From Bacillota bacterium (GTDB taxonomy: Bacteria; Bacillota; Clostridia; Tissierellales; Sedimentibacteraceae), in the NCBI GenBank assembly GCA_023386345.1, contig JAEWJT010000002.1, positions 59,293-123,292 on the forward strand: a stretch of DNA of 64,000 nucleotides. Reading direction: 5' to 3'. Below the pieces are notes generated by a model, which saw only the letters and a list, made by a program, of their open reading frames with translations, searched no databases and was not told the DNA's origin. Positions 63,925-64,000 of the stretch are shown piece after piece; position 1 is the stretch's first letter, and every line of letters starts with the position of its first letter. The translations under genes and the position numbers were made by a program.

Positions 63925-64000
63925 AAATTTTTTTAGAATAAAAAAAGGCAGAGCAAACAGACCTTACAAAGAGAAAATTTTGAAAAGTTTATCAGATAAT

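Overview
The DNA is AT-rich, and genes have strong AGGAGG-type ribosome sites and ATGA overlaps. With an SLH-anchored S-layer protein, a Bacillus-type rib operon under an FMN riboswitch, YdjG/YdjI-like proteins and ferredoxin-linked redox genes, this points to a low-GC, probably anaerobic, Gram-positive Clostridia-like bacterium. The species cannot be named from the sequence alone. No rRNA, tRNA or CRISPR array was seen.

Layout. (1) 0.3-20.9 kb, all on the minus strand: two bacillopeptidase F-like S8 proteases that arose by tandem duplication, a lactocepin-like S8 protease with a PA domain, and an SLH-domain surface protein with six FIVAR-like repeats. The four share a beta-sandwich module, and the three proteases share an unrecognised C-terminal domain of about 80 residues. 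(2) 21-30 kb: an SPFH/zinc-ribbon pair like YdjI/YdjG, a DUF4236 protein, a TldD/TldE pair, a YitT membrane protein, a nitroreductase and a ferredoxin-type aldo/keto reductase. (3) 30.7-35.2 kb: ribD-ribE-ribBA-ribH plus a HAD phosphatase, behind an FMN riboswitch followed by three tandem terminators. A decayed sigma-54 activator lies upstream. (4) 35.9-39.7 kb: a TraB/GumN protein, a Crp/Fnr regulator and a nucleoside hydrolase.

(5) 39.8 kb to the right end is a genomic island dense in defence and conflict genes. Two copies of what looks like the last codons of groEL plus its terminator, at 39.85 and 53.8 kb, look like attachment sites of integrated elements. A decayed excisionase lies just inside the left one. 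The first segment carries an MrcB_N-HNH endonuclease, a MazG-like pyrophosphatase, an HTH/GIY-YIG protein and a six-gene operon bounded by 40-bp inverted repeats. The second carries a PD-(D/E)XK protein, an ABC-three-component (ABC-3C) system, a BcgI-like fused restriction-methylation/specificity pair and a broken methylase.

The most interesting candidate is the operon at 44.9-52.4 kb, probably controlled by the WYL regulator at 52.6 kb. It encodes a dynamin-like GTPase, a membrane-hairpin protein, a HerA/DUF87-type ATPase with a glycine zipper, a PoNe-like DNase toxin and its PoNi (DUF1911-type) immunity protein. A polymorphic-toxin DNase and immunity pair encoded with a dynamin and a HerA-type pump, without any secretion-system genes visible, suggests either an abortive phage-defence device or an unrecognised toxin delivery or release system. 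That interpretation is inference; the domain assignments rest on motifs read directly.
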